A stretch of 64,000 nt of DNA from Purpureocillium takamizusanense (GCF_022605165.1 NC_063069.1:5146001-5210000), one strand, 5' to 3'. Counted from the first letter of the stretch, positions 45,527 to 57,772 are shown. The notes: generated from the letters alone by a model not told the origin. Numbers and translations: made by a program.

Positions 45527-45571
45527 GTATTTCTTGGTTGTTGTGTGTTGTGATACGATTCGTCGGTCGCG
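45527..45571 (+). repeat. Diverged direct repeat, copy 1
   Basis: Aligned without gaps to 45687-45731 with 34 of 45 positions equal. It begins GTATTTCTT and ends GTCGGTCGCG. The similarity extends some 10-15 bp upstream. Confidence 0.6.
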
Positions 45572-45686
45572 CAGCTGCTAAAACGATCGACCTTTGTTCC
45601 AGCTGAGGCTACTGTTCATTACTCAGATAAATATTGATCCCTGAATCTATCGCTCGCCATTTCTTGCTGTTGTTTTTCAAACATTG

Positions 45687-45731
45687 GTATTTCTTACGTG
45701 CTGTGAGTTGAAATACAGCTTGTCGGTCGCG
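45687..45731 (+). repeat. Diverged direct repeat, copy 2
   Basis: Second copy, 160 bp after the first. A partial third relative (GGTCGGTCAC) lies at 45142-45151. Confidence 0.6.
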
Positions 45732-47012
45732 TGAACGGTGTGGGCGAGCCCCTGTCGTTTGCAGGCTGCAAAGGAGCACCAGCCGTATTCAGAGGCGTTG
45801 GAACCGTAGATTATGGGAAAATTAGAGACAAGTTCTTCAATGTTTTCCGGCCGTTTGATCCATCTTGTAGTTCTCTGCGTGGTCTTCTTGCTGCTAAAGA
45901 AGTGGGAGATGGGAGGAAGGAAAGTCGTACCGAAGCAGCACAGGTTACGAACAAGGCGGCTACGTACCTACGTATGCATCCAGCCAGCCCCTCCTCCCAG
46001 CCCATTTACAAGAAAGGTCCTTTCCAGCAACCAAGAGCGAGTAGTTTACTTAGCTCAAAGTATGAGGCCATCGTAGAATCTCCCGCAACGCACTCTCCTA
46101 TTCATGTCATGATCCTGAGCTACTGTCATGGTTTTCAACCCCTTTCCACGTCAAGGGACGGATGAATATATGATAAGAAAACACGATCTGTAGGATTATT
46201 TGAAATTGAAATCCCTTCGCGTTTTCGTAGCAGGCCAATTCATGTGGGAACTCGCTCGCCTCTGCAGGCGACTGACCACACCCTTGTGCCAGTCACTCTG
46301 CGTGCAGCCCGCCGCTGAAGGCCCTCTGGCCCTTTCTGGGCCTGCTCTTTCCCATCCAACTCCCACGTTTTGGTCAGGGTTTCTGGAGCCTTTTCTTGCA
46401 CGTTGTTGGCCGCCTTGCTGCAAGTGCCACGCCCCCTCGTTCTGTGCCTGCAAACCGCCACGCCACAGGCAGCACTCGATGGACTGGGCGTCGGCTTCTA
46501 CGAATGTTTCTTTATCAACATATTGATTTACGCTCTCAGTACATACTATGTAGACTCTTCATAGTATTTCAGTCATCAATGCATGACCAAGAGCGAAAAG
46601 GAGCACGCGGGGGCCAACATTTGAAGTGTAGCAGCAACCTCGCGGGGGGGGCGTGCACGGGGGCGTGCCAGCGGTGGAACGGGGGGGTGCGAGCAAGGTG
46701 TTTACAATGCCGTGCACCCCTTGAGAATGAAATTTCTGCGGCAGAGCATGATGGAAATGCACAGAACGGTTGGGGGATGCTGTCCTCTGTAGTCGTGACA
46801 TGTTCTCCTAGGCCACGGCGCTGTCAGTGCTGTCCTCGTCCTCTCAGAAGCTACAGGTGTGCATGTCACAGAGGCCAGAAGGAAGCAGTAGTGATGGTGA
46901 AGATTTGATTTGATTTTGTTGGAAGTACATGAGTTTTTCAAAAGACCATTCCCCCCCTTCCTCCAAACCCCAAAAGACACTTCCACCGCCACCAAGACAT
47001 CCCCCAAGAAAC

Positions 47013-48520
47013 CTGCCATGGAACACAGTGATTAGCAGACTGTCCCAGATAGCAGTGCAGAAAAAATGAAATGGTTCAAGTTGAATCGCCTCAGAGTGGT
47101 GCCAGATGTTCATCATGAGTAGGACAAGCTACGCTGGCCGAGGACCCATGATGCTGTGTCTGCCATCGCAGCCCAAAGGCATGCGATGGCCACAGCGGGC
47201 CCGCAGTATCCCTGACGGGACCTTGCAGAAGAATGAAAATTTACTCATCATTCGCGAGAACCAACAAGAAAAATCAAAAAAAAAACTTACCAAAGAGCAA
47301 AGGACAAAAATGTTTGTCAAAAAAAAGTTGCCCGCCACCCGCCCTCCCGCACACCCGCCCCGGAGTCGGGCCACCTGCATGAGAAGTCAGTCATGGTTTT
47401 CAAACCAGAGAAGAGTGAGACTTAGCCAATTGCCCACCACCCCCAGACTTGTGTATTCGGTCGCGTCGGAGGTCGGTCGGGTCGAGTCTAGCTGCAGTTA
47501 GATCGCGCGCACCACAAAAGGGGAATTTGAAACGATGCCGCGATTTTGTTGCCCACCCACCCACCAAAAAGGTGCGTGAAGAAAATCGTATGTCGGAAAT
47601 GTCGGAGCGAAACGAAGGAGAGGTGGACGATGAGAAGCCTGTGAAGAAAAACAGAAGTTAGCAGAGATTCTGGCCAACAAGAAGCAAACATGAGCAGAAC
47701 AATGACAAAAACACTTGGCAAAAATCTCAACGACCAGGCCACTGGCCTTTGGTACGATGAACAAAATGCAAAGACAAAACCTGACCAGAAAACAAATGCA
47801 AACGACACAAGATCAGACAGACATGACATGACACACCACGACAGAAAAACAAACATTGCACCAACAGAAAACCACAAACAGAAAATCAAAAAAAAAAATT
47901 CAAACAAGCAGCAAGACAAAAAGAAAATTTCTCAAAAAAAAAAACCCTTCGCGGCCGGATCAGAAGCAGTGTCATCATGTCCGGCCGCGATCCCAAGGAC
48001 AAAGTCCATTGGGAACGGGTAGCCCCCAGTGCCTCTAGAACAAGTGCAGGTCAGCAATTCTACGAAAAGCAGGAGGTGGAAGTGGACTTGCCAGAGAAGC
48101 CCACCCACCCTCCCGGGTGTGTGATGACCAGACACTATGAAACAAGAAAGAGTTAGCAATGTTCACAAAACAAAACACAAGACAAGGTAGACTTAGCTCT
48201 GCACGAGGTGTATTGGCCAGAGTCTACGACACTATGAACACAATCAAGTCAGTGATGGCACACACGAACATGTCAAATGCAAAATCAAGGTGAGACTCAG
48301 CTTGTTCAAAAGGCCAAAGGCACTTTTTATCGGAAGCCCACCCACCCACATTCCGAAGGTCGAAGTCGAAGACCTGTAGTGGATGATCAGACAAGACAAA
48401 CAAAGAAGGAAGAAGATGCTTGCTGAAGTTGGTGGCCAAGGCCAGTCGAGCTCCAAGTCGAAAGTCGAAAGGAGTCGAAGTCGAAGTCGAAGTTGAGTGA
48501 TGAAGGAGGGAGGAAGAGGA
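47013..48520 (-). ncRNA. Putative multi-intron non-coding transcript
   Basis: On the minus strand, a TATA box (48546-48553) precedes a CT-rich, leader-like stretch (CATCACTCAACTTCGAC). Behind it, at least six branch-site/acceptor pairs follow: AG ends at 48232, 48135, 48035, 47639, 47375 and 47013, each preceded by GCTAAC, CTGAC or CTAAT 10-25 bp upstream and a pyrimidine tract. Between them, GGGTGGGTGGG-like motifs recur (plus-strand positions 48336-48349, 48100-48115, 47551-47565, 47432-47445). No frame joins into a recognisable protein. T-rich intron-like stretches resemble leader introns of highly expressed hypocrealean genes. Alternatives are a rapidly evolving mini-exon protein gene or a decayed duplicated leader. 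Confidence 0.3.
47934..47990 (-). other. Perfect 11-bp hairpin followed by T11
   Basis: TCGCGGCCGGA (minus strand, 47990-47980) pairs perfectly with TCCGGCCGCGA (47959-47949) around a 20-nt loop. Four bases later comes an uninterrupted run of 11 T (47944-47934). In bacteria this would be an intrinsic terminator; in a fungus it could be an RNA 3'-end or processing element, or chance. Confidence 0.5.
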
Positions 48521-48545
48521 GTAGGTTGGGCGGGGGGAACGGCTC

Positions 48546-48553
48546 CTTTTATA
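48546..48553 (-). promoter_or_regulatory. TATA box of the putative transcript
   Basis: TATAAAAG on the minus strand, followed within about 40-60 bp by CCTTCATCACTCAAC, a common type of fungal start-site leader. Confidence 0.4.
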
Positions 48554-48555
48554 GA

Positions 48556-51500
48556 CTTCTGGGCGGGCGGTCTGGCTGGGAGTGATCGCAGGCAGAGCAA
48601 GTGCTGGCAGCTGGCCACCTCGATGTGAGCCAATGAGAATTCGGGGTCAACCGAATCTCCGTTTGAACATACGCCCCTGCTCCTTTTTGGGTAAAGGACA
48701 TCAGGCCATGGTGCCGGAAGGCATAGAACCGAGAAGACCAGGTGGGGGCATGGCCAGAGATGCAGTTGCATCACTGCTTCTGCTCGAGCGGCAGAAACCT
48801 GAGGCTCATGAGAGCGAGGCAAACCGGGGGCCCCCTCCCTGTGTGCTCCTGGCTTGCAAGGAAAGCAGCCAGCATGGTGCCATAGAGGCTAAGGTGGGTT
48901 GCTGGGAGGATGGGAGACTGGGGGGGAGCTGGGGAGAGCTCCTGGCTTAGCATTGAACCCGTTGGGGCATCTAGAGATGCGCCACACACCTTGTTCGAGG
49001 TGTTGAGTAGGCATTGGAGCCGTTCGGGATTCCCCCTCGCCCTAATGGGCAGCCCACCAGCCATGGTGAGGCAGTAGATGCGGCACCCAGCACCTGTGCC
49101 CGCATGTGTGCGCCATTACTGGGCACTTCGTGGCGAGGATGAAGGCATCAACACGTCGAAGTGCCAATTCTATGCCTACACGATGCCACCTTATATCCAT
49201 TTTCAGGAGTTATCATGTAGTTGCCCATCAGAACCGTTATCTACGCCTGGTATTTGCTCTGCCTCTCGTCGAAAGACTTCAGACCATATTCGGTGGCTCC
49301 TGGTGTAGTGGCGCGTGCAGCCGTGATATCCGTTTGAATTCTGTGCAGTTAGCGTACAGCCCCATCTACCTGTGCTGGCTCCCCAGAAATTGTGCTACTG
49401 TAGCTTCGCGTGTTTGTTTTGGACTGGCGGTCGACAGGCTGGCGCGCGGTTTGTTTGAATATTGAGTGCACGTTGAAGCACAAAGTGTGTAAATCCTGAA
49501 TAAAATCAAAAGTTAAAATCATCAACAACAGTATATTCAGGCTTTCAAGTGATTGAGAGTCCTCTTTTCGTGGCTGTCCGCTGCTGAATGTCGATGTTCT
49601 CGCAGAGTGGCCGATTCAGGGGCTCCTGCGATGGGCTGGCGCTACCCTACGCGCCACGGGCAACCATCATTATCGCACACGCTCGCCAAATGTTTAGCCT
49701 CGAAAACAACCGTAAATCAAAATGTATGGACCAGTAGTGTCTGCTGCTTTGTTCAGGTTTTCAGCAAAGTCCCATGCACAGAGGGCCCTCAGAATGCTGC
49801 CATCGCATCTGCAGTGCCTAGCACTCGCTCCACAGCTGCCAGACCAACCACCCCGTCCATGTCTCATCCTACGCATTTCGACGTCAGTAAAATTAACGTT
49901 GAGACATTTGCACGCGAGCCCAAGACAATGCAACGGCCCCAATCCCAAACTCTCGTTTTGATGGGTTCACGATGCCTGTAGACATATCCTGGCTGTAAGC
50001 TAATACTACCTCCCGCAGTGCCAATGCCATCCACCCCCCAGCCAGACCAGAAAATCCCAAAGCTCTGGGACCCCATGACCAGCAGGCACACCTGTCTGGC
50101 AGCCCTTCGAGCACACACCGCCAAGCAGCAGAGGCACCATGAAGGGGGGGTGGGGCAGGACCTCTCCCTCCTCGCGCTGGTCGTTCGTCTGAACTCGGCA
50201 CCTGGGGTCGCTGCCCCCCTCCGCCTCCCCCCCCCCGCCAATCTCTTCGAGCAATGCCGGTCAATGGGTCCCCCCTCGCAAGACCATCTGGCCAGCTCTG
50301 GTCGTAATTCATGCCGATTGAGCATGCTAACTCGAATAGGAAATGCAGGTGCGCGCCGATTTTCTATGAGGCCCTTATCCAGGCTCTGCGGCAGCTGTGC
50401 ACCTAACGACCCACCCGCTCTCCTTTTTGGGAACGAGAGAACCGCGATCAGTAGCTGCCTCGGGCAAAATCTTCGCAAATTGTCCTACTGAGCCCAACTT
50501 GGCTCCTTCACACTCGGACTTGACGTGGTGTTGCGATGGGTTGCGCTGGAACCCTGTTGGAGTGCCCAGTCTCGAGATGGCTACGCCACGCCATCTCGAT
50601 CACCGGCAACATTAGATGCCCTCGTGAGCCTAGATGTATTTTCTATGCGTACGAAGGGGTGATAAACGGAACTTGACCATAATATTCTTCGTTTCGAGCA
50701 TTGTTGCCGCGTGGAGGGCATTAGTTCGTTTCCGCTGATCCGTCAACCCTGACCCCTGAATCAAACTTTTGCCGGTTCCTCTGCCAAAATCAAGTGTAGC
50801 ACATCCGAAACACACGAGAAAACCAAATCTTTGGTTTTAGAATGTGCATAGAGCATCTGCTTTGCGAGAAGATGTGCTCTCAGCCCGTAGTGTGCGTTGG
50901 TGGTTGTGTTCGCAGCTGGCTCAAACCGTCCCAAACAGTCACCAGGCCCAAACGCCAGGTACCGCACTACGCCATCGGCAATTCTCACTAACTCCGTCAA
51001 AATGTAAAGACCCAGGTTCCCAGCCTACGACAAAAAACAGATCAACTTTAATTCATCATGGGAACGCTCTGGCTCGACTTCAGGCCTGTGCGTGTCCCAC
51101 GGGTTTGGGTATCATCGACTCCAGTACGTCGTTCCACATGCAGCCATGCACTCTACCAGCGTTGCTGGTGTGGCCAGGTGCGCCTGTTCAGATTCAGGTG
51201 CTAACCGCGGACAGGCGTTGGCAGAAGAGCACTGGTCATTCCTCTGCAGAGCGAGAAGGCTGCACGTTCGGCTACTCAGCACATACTTGGAAAACAAAAG
51301 TTTACCTGGTCCCCTGGCTGTATTTTTCGACTTGAGAAACCACGTTCTTCTTGCCAGGAAGAAAAATGTTCCATAGATTGCCGTACAATCCCGGAGGACT
51401 CTGTCGAACCAATTTGGAACGTTCTACAGACAGGGTAGATGCACTGCATGGCCGTTGACTTCGAGTACACATTTGGGCCCCAGGTACGAAAAAAACAACA

Positions 51501-52195
51501 CGTTGGGTACACGCAACAGGGACAAGGGAGTCGGCCCAGTGCCTCCAATTACCAGATTTCCAAATTCTCTGCAAGTGAAAATCAAACAACGGCGTATGGT
51601 GCATGCGGTCAAGGCATTTTTCTTCGCATGATTCTCTTCCGTTGTTTTGTGGTGGTGGCCGCGTTCTCGACGAGTGTTCAGTCCTGCATGTGCCTTGTTC
51701 AGGCTGCGAACTGCCTGGTTTTCCCGGCCCACAGCCAAATTTCGCAATCCCAAAAACAGCTTGCCGCCATACCAACAACATGAAGCGACTTGAAGCACCT
51801 CGCCCCCTTTTCTTCGAAAATCTTTGCGGCAACGTCGACAACAAACCCTTCAAAAATGCCGATTCGAATACAACTCCTGAGGTCAGCGACATTGTGGCTC
51901 TAGAGGAATGCAGACAGACCCCTGCTTGTCCGACGTTGATTCAAGGCCCGACCCGCTGGTCGCGCGTCCGGGGAGGCGTCCACTCGTTTTCGCGGCCCAC
52001 CCTCCACAATCCCACTTCGACGATCGACGGACCCAAGCCAAGCAGAACAAAACGTGGGCCCGACACTGCTTAGCGCTGAGGGGCAAGATCCGACTACAAG
52101 ACGGCCTCCAACCCGAAAACTATAATAATAATCTGGGTGAAAGGGGGAAAGAAGGGGGGATTAGAGTTTGTTGGCTTTTTGGGGGACACTTGAAT
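48556..52195. other. Gene-poor region
   Basis: No supported gene. A 79-codon minus-strand frame at 50761-51000 looks partly protein-like but lacks neighbours. G/C-rich homopolymer runs occur around 50140-50240. Confidence 0.45.
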
Positions 52196-54136
52196 TCACC
52201 AAGTCACCTCGACGCCCTGCAGGCCGCCCGCCGCTCGCCACCGCTCCAGAGTGTCTTCGAAAGCTGCAAGGCCCCGCATGTCGGGGCCCCCCCTGAGCGT
52301 TTTCATCATCTCTTCGTGGGTCTGCTTCTGGCACTCGTTGTTGACGTAACTCGGCCCACACGACTGAAGCGGCGCCAACCAGGCCCCTCGCGACATGATG
52401 TGGCCCGCCCAGGTCTCCTCGGCTTCCTTTGTGGGCTCGATGGCTAACATCTCGCCGCTCCTGTCGTCCCCCGCGAGTCGCACTGCCTCGGATACTATGT
52501 GGGCTGCATGTCGCGACAGAACGTCCTGCACATACATCCAGTTGGGCGAGACGCCAGTCTGCGAGGGCCCTGTAAGTACCAGATTGGGGAATCCGCGTGT
52601 AAAGGCTCCGTGTAAAGTGCCGGGTCCTTCATCCCGCCACTTTTGCGCGAGGGTCGTGCCATTCCGGCCAGTGATGGTGACGTTGGATCGCCTGCCCGGT
52701 TCAGACCTGCTGTCTGCCGGGGCACGGTAACCCGTGGCCCAGACGATAATGTCCAGCTCGTATTCGATGCCCCCAGCAATAACTCCAGCGCGCGTGACCT
52801 CGTCGATTCCTTTGGCTTGGGTGTCCACCAAAGTGACGTGTGGAAGATTGAAAGTAGGCAGGTATTCATCATGGAAGCAGGGTCGCTTGCAATATGACGG
52901 GTACCAAGCCTTAAGCGCTTCTGCAGTCGCCTTGTCTTTGACGACTATTTTGTCTACTCGACGTCTCAATCTTTCGGAGCGCGGTGCGTCCAGGGCGAAC
53001 GCGCTGCCCACATGTGCAGGGATGTCTTCCATGGCCAGCGGCGGATCATGAGGACCTCCGCAGAGGTACTTGTAGGCGTTCACCGTGGTCCAGCCATCAT
53101 CAACGAGATTCTTCTTAACAGGGACGCCTGACAAGACGTGGTGGAAGTTGCGATTCCGCGCGCGCCACCATCCGTCGCTGGGGGCCACCGACTTCCACTC
53201 CTGGACCGTCATCTGCCTCTGCCCACGCTCGTCGATGGCCGATGGCGTCCGCTGGAAGACGTAGAGATGGTCCGCCCACTTTGCTAGCTCTGGGACGCAC
53301 TGGACGGCCGTCGCGCCTGTGCCGACAATACCAACCTTTTTGCCCTTGAACCCGTCCAGACGCCAGTCCTGAGGTGATCCGCCACTAATTCTATAGTCCC
53401 ATCGTCCGGTATGCATCATGTTGCCCTTAAACTCCCCGAGACCTAGGACTCTGGGCGTCTTGGGGTGGTTGAGCAGCCCGTTTGCCACGACGACAAACTG
53501 CGAGGTTACCGTCATCGTGATGTTTCGCTCGTTTGGTCCACGACTCTGGCTTAGAGTCGCCCTCCATCGTCTCTTTTTATCATCCCATTCGAGGGAGCCA
53601 AGCTCGGTGCGAAAGACTGCCTTATCAGCAAGATCCCATTTTGTGGCGATGATCTCTGCGTATTGCCTCAATTCAGGCCCGTATGAAAAGCGATGCTGGG
53701 GAATATACCCCGTTTCCTCGAGTAACGGCATGTAGATAGAGCTTTCCACATCGCACATGAGGCCCGGATAGCGATTCCAGTACCAGGTGCCTCCGAAGCC
53801 ACCCGCGGTGTCGACTAGTCGAATATCGGTAGCTGCGAACCCCTGCTGCAGAAATCGCACGGCGTATAGTAGCCCGCCGTAGCCTGCACCCAGTATGAGG
53901 AAGCGCACGTCATGGCCATCTTGGAGGTTTGGCGTTTGCGCGTTGAGTGCCGCGTGGTCTACCCATGGGTCGTGAGCTAGGGCGTTGAGGCGTGAAGACG
54001 GTTCGAGGTTCAGATCGAGGTACTGAGCATTGCCATCTGGACGCAGGCGCCTCTCCCTTTCTTGGTCGTACTTTTTGGAAAGGAGGACGACGTCCGGGGC
54101 GCCATCGGTCGGCTGAAGCGTGACGTCGACCGTCAT
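52196..54136 (-). CDS. FAD-dependent Baeyer-Villiger-type monooxygenase
   Basis: Single exon, 646 residues. A first Rossmann motif FLILGAGYGGLLYA (Gly83 onward) binds FAD; GGFGGTWYWNRYPGLMCDVES follows, as in cyclohexanone-monooxygenase-like enzymes. The Baeyer-Villiger fingerprint FKGNMMHTGRWD spans residues 236-247. A second Rossmann motif, VGIVGTGATAVQ (about 268-279), binds NADPH, and IIVWATGYRAP is the second conserved ATG motif. These enzymes insert oxygen next to a ketone to give an ester or lactone; the substrate is unknown. The N-terminal ~75 residues precede the FAD domain, as in the longer fungal subgroup. Two hydrolase/kinase-like genes follow on the other strand 2-4 kb away. Confidence 0.93.
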   Translation of the reverse strand: MTVDVTLQPTDGAPDVVLLSKKYDQERERRLRPDGNAQYLDLNLEPSSRLNALAHDPWVDHAALNAQTPNLQDGHDVRFLILGAGYGGLLYAVRFLQQGFAATDIRLVDTAGGFGGTWYWNRYPGLMCDVESSIYMPLLEETGYIPQHRFSYGPELRQYAEIIATKWDLADKAVFRTELGSLEWDDKKRRWRATLSQSRGPNERNITMTVTSQFVVVANGLLNHPKTPRVLGLGEFKGNMMHTGRWDYRISGGSPQDWRLDGFKGKKVGIVGTGATAVQCVPELAKWADHLYVFQRTPSAIDERGQRQMTVQEWKSVAPSDGWWRARNRNFHHVLSGVPVKKNLVDDGWTTVNAYKYLCGGPHDPPLAMEDIPAHVGSAFALDAPRSERLRRRVDKIVVKDKATAEALKAWYPSYCKRPCFHDEYLPTFNLPHVTLVDTQAKGIDEVTRAGVIAGGIEYELDIIVWATGYRAPADSRSEPGRRSNVTITGRNGTTLAQKWRDEGPGTLHGAFTRGFPNLVLTGPSQTGVSPNWMYVQDVLSRHAAHIVSEAVRLAGDDRSGEMLAIEPTKEAEETWAGHIMSRGAWLAPLQSCGPSYVNNECQKQTHEEMMKTLRGGPDMRGLAAFEDTLERWRAAGGLQGVEVTW

Positions 54137-56095
54137 GGTGGCGGCATGGCCGAGGATGGGTGGAAGCTAAGGAGTAAGAAGCTTATATTCGGAGGTGACG
54201 CCTAGGGCATTGCGGTGATTGCTATGAGACATCATTTGATACGTGATCAACGCCCACGAATTAAATGACGCCAGCACTACGTTCTCTCTCTAGCCATACT
54301 GCATGTCGCCACGCTAGAATCTGGTGAGACTCTATACGTACCCCTCCCTCCGACTGAAGCTTCGACCAACCTCCGTATGAGCCATATGGTAAACACTGAG
54401 TGCTACTCCGACGGCAGTCTCGAACGTCAAGCCGTGTTGGCTGGCGGAGCGGACTTTGGAAAGGCAGCATTAAGACCTTAGCCTCGGGCAGATCCACCAT
54501 ATCCAAGGGAGTATCTTTATACTGAAGGCGACCTGCCGGATGCGCGATAGGCGCTCGGATCCTATCGGTACCGACAGCATTTTATGCAGCGCGCATCGTG
54601 CAGCTTGTTGGGTCGTTCTGTGCCCCTCAGCCGTTGCCACGTCGATGACGGGATCCATGTCGGGACCGTGGCCAGCCCGGCCGTTGGCCCAAGAGCTCGG
54701 GCAGGGCCCGATGCACAGCCAACGTCATGCTCGCATCAAATGGAGGCCCTAGTGATAATCTATGCACAACGGTTAGATGTGTGTCTCGTGTCCGGGTTTC
54801 TGTTGCCATTGGGGCGTCCGACCTGGGCAGCCAGCACGGCGCTTTCGAGAGCATGAAGCAAACTCCAGCCTAGGAGAGTCGGGGCCTTGTTATCGCCGGA
54901 CTGTATCCAGTGGGCGTTAAATGTCGTCCATCAATATCTCTGCCGCCTCGAAATCGGCAAATGGGTGGAGTGCACGGAAACGAACACCGGAAAGCATCGG
55001 CCAAACGGAATACTTATGACTCTGCGTGTGGGGCGGGGGAGAGGGCGCATATCCTGTGCATGTTTGCTACCAACATGTTTCTATGCCATAGACTATGTGC
55101 AATCTATGCCCTGAAATTCGAGCCGCTTTTGACCTAATGAACAAAACATGCTGCATAGGCTTAGCTAGACTACTAGAGTTGGAAAATGACAATAGTAGGG
55201 CAGGCGCACTCTCGGCTGCAAGCACTGAGAGAGCCAAGCGATCATGATCTTGCACCCGTAGTAGAGGTAGATAAAGTACCCAGTAATAATTGTAGAAATA
55301 CTCAGATACTTGCTCAGACGTAATGGAACAAGGAAATCACTCGTGGCTCATAGTTGACGACGGGTGCCTAGGTGGACAGGGCGCGATCTGGAGTCGTGCG
55401 TGCTGCGATCGGAGAGCACTTGACTTGAAGCGAGCGAGGTTGCACAACATGTCTAGGACATCGGCCTGCCACCAGACATGCAACTGCGGCAAAGGATCGC
55501 CAACGCGTGCGGGGTTGATGCCGCTGCCGTCGGCGCCCAAGATTGGGGTCGCATCATGTAACATCGCCTGGCCACGATCATCGGGCACAGCATCACGTGG
55601 AATCCGGGGTCCCGTCAGCATTGCCACGCACAACATGATTCGCGCGTGAGCCGTGACAGGGGCAGGGTGTCGGGAAGGACATGGAGTCGGGGGCCGGACG
55701 ACGATAACATGTAGGCAGCAGCTCCGCGGACAAGACATTGATGCTCGGCTGCGAGGTTGCTATTTAATAGCCGACTCGGCTGCATAGTGCATTTACTAAG
55801 CTCTAGAAATACCAGGCGTGTCTCAAATCGGTTGTCGTTACGCACAGATGCCGGCCAACAGCTCGGATAATGTAGCGGCAAGGTGCCAACATGAAGGCGG
55901 GGGCGCAGTGCTCGCTAGAATGATTTTCACATAAACACTAGGTGAGAACGCGGGAGGCATGCTTGATAAGTTGTATCGTTGACCGTCCGGTCTAGTCGTG
56001 TTTCAGCATTCAAGGAAACGCACTCGTGGATCCCACCGGTTGCAGCCTCCCATTTGGTGTCAAAACACAACGCGCTACGCCCTCACTGAGTCACC
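54137..56095. other. Divergent intergenic region
   Basis: About 2 kb between the monooxygenase and the cyclase. It should include both promoters. No gene recognised. Confidence 0.5.
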
Positions 56096-57292
56096 ATGCC
56101 AGTCAACCCAAGCTCCGTCCCAGATTTCGACGACCTGCCCAAGGTTGAGGGCATGCCACAGGGCTGTGCCTGGGGTGTCTTTGACCAGAATGGCAAGAAG
56201 GACTTTGTCGGTACCCTTAACTTCTTGACCCCAGAGATTGTCAAGGCCGCTGCCGCAGAGGTCAAGGATGGAGTATCCATTTCTCTCAAGTACTATAAAC
56301 CCCTCCCCGTGCTGGCTCCTTACTTTTTTCCTGGCCGGAGAACCTCGTGGAACCTCGAAGCTAATCTTCGTCCGTAGTTGGCCCCTCAACGGCTTGACCA
56401 GACTCGCTCTCACTGGCCGCGGCCCTGCAAAGCACAATGTGATATACCTCCCCGATGCTTGGGGTGAGGCGGTGGTGCCCCCCGACGCGCCAAGTTGGGA
56501 CGACGAGCTGTCGTTCAACACGCAAAGCAGCAGCCAGTGGGATAGCCTCGCCCACGTTCAGCACCCCGGGTCGGGCCTCGCCTACAACGGAAACAAGCCC
56601 ACCAAGGAGAACCTCTCCGCCGAGACGACCGCCGCAAACACTCAGCCAACTCTGGACCACTGGCACGAGCATGGAGGCCTCGCCGGCCGCGGCGTTCTTC
56701 TCGACTACAAGCTCTACGCTGAGGAGACTGGCTTTTCGTTCCACCCTTTCGCGGGAGACCTTATAACCGTGGACAATCTCGAGGCCTGTGCCAGACACTT
56801 TGGCGTCGAGTTCCGCTATGGCGACGTGCTCCTCGTGCGCACGGGTGCGACCGAAGCCATCTCCAACCCAACACCCAAAGACTTGGAGATGATGGAAGCG
56901 CATCGCCAGAGCGGCCTTGACGGCACCATCAACACGGCTCGTTGGCTTTGGAACAGGCGATTCGCGGCCGTAGCTTCTGATGCGATGGCCCTTGAGGCGT
57001 GGCCACCTGTCAAGGCCGATGGCACCCACGGTAACCTTGGTGACGTTGGTCTGTACCCTCTCACATGACATGCCTAGGGCGCTACTCTTTTGCTAACGTA
57101 TACATTGATCGTATAGTCATCCACCACTACATGCTGAGCCTGTTTGGCATGTCCATCGGCGAGCTGTGGGACCTGAGCAAGCTGTCAGAGTACTGCGCCA
57201 AAGCGAAGCGATACTCCTTTATGATCACGTCGATTCCGTTGAACAATCCTTGCCTCATTGCCTCGCCGCCCAATGCTTTGGCCATACTATAA
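56096..57292 (+). CDS. Metal-dependent cyclase/hydrolase (kynurenine formamidase-like, PF04199 type)
   Basis: Exons 56096-56289, 56378-57048 and 57117-57292 give 346 residues. The fungal form of the family is clear: LNWPLNGLTRLALTGRGPAK, then FNTQSSSQWDSLAHVQHP (metal-binding and substrate region), HEHGGLAGRGVLLDY, GDVLLVRTG and, in the last exon, HHYMLSLFGMSIGELWDL with SPPNALAIL at the end. The family contains metal-dependent amide and ester/lactone hydrolases and cyclases. The donor of intron 2 is GTCTGT, unusual but in phase, and intron 2 has a perfect GCTAAC branch site. With a Baeyer-Villiger enzyme next door, hydrolysis of a lactone is conceivable. Confidence 0.88.
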
Positions 57293-57772
57293 TTGACGCC
57301 TTTAGATGGCTTCTAGATAGTGGAGAGTACAATGGCGAGGCCCGAGAACTAGGCAGGCTACCTGTTACGTAGGGTAAAGTCGGTGACTACCGCTGAGTAT
57401 AATGGGAATTTATACGAAGTAAGCATCGGATGCAATGAAATATATCGCGTCAATTTTACGTGTTGGTAGGAAGCACACAACGTCTTCCCAAGCCCCCAAG
57501 TCCAATCAGGTCCATCTATGCACCTTCCAGTGTGGGACTACGCAACATTCCCCGCGCTGTTGACCGCCTTATTACCAGTGAAACACGTTTGCTGGTCCCC
57601 CAACCCAATCCTGGGACTGGATTGACAGCGTCGCCGAAACATCGATCTTAACTTATGACTTATTTTGTTCCCAATTTTCTGTCTCCGTTTATCCCAGTCG
57701 AAGAATTTTGCGAACCGAGGCCCTACGCTCAACGCCCAGCACAAGTCGGGCGGCTGAATTTCCCCTGCCGCA
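57293..57772. other. Intergenic region
   Basis: 480 bp with the 3' end of the cyclase and the promoter of the phosphotransferase. Nothing else seen. Confidence 0.5.

Larger units (their letters stand above)
44470..47012. other. Gene-poor region with diverged repeats
   Basis: No protein gene recognised. It holds a G14 tract (45228-45241), a pair of related 45-bp sequences (45527-45571 and 45687-45731), and several runs of G near 46640-46690. AT and GC content vary more than in gene regions. Confidence 0.5.

Noticed and set aside
50761..51000. 79-codon minus-strand frame with protein-like sequence
   Set aside because: No recognisable domain, no convincing exon partners; kept only as a possible orphan exon.
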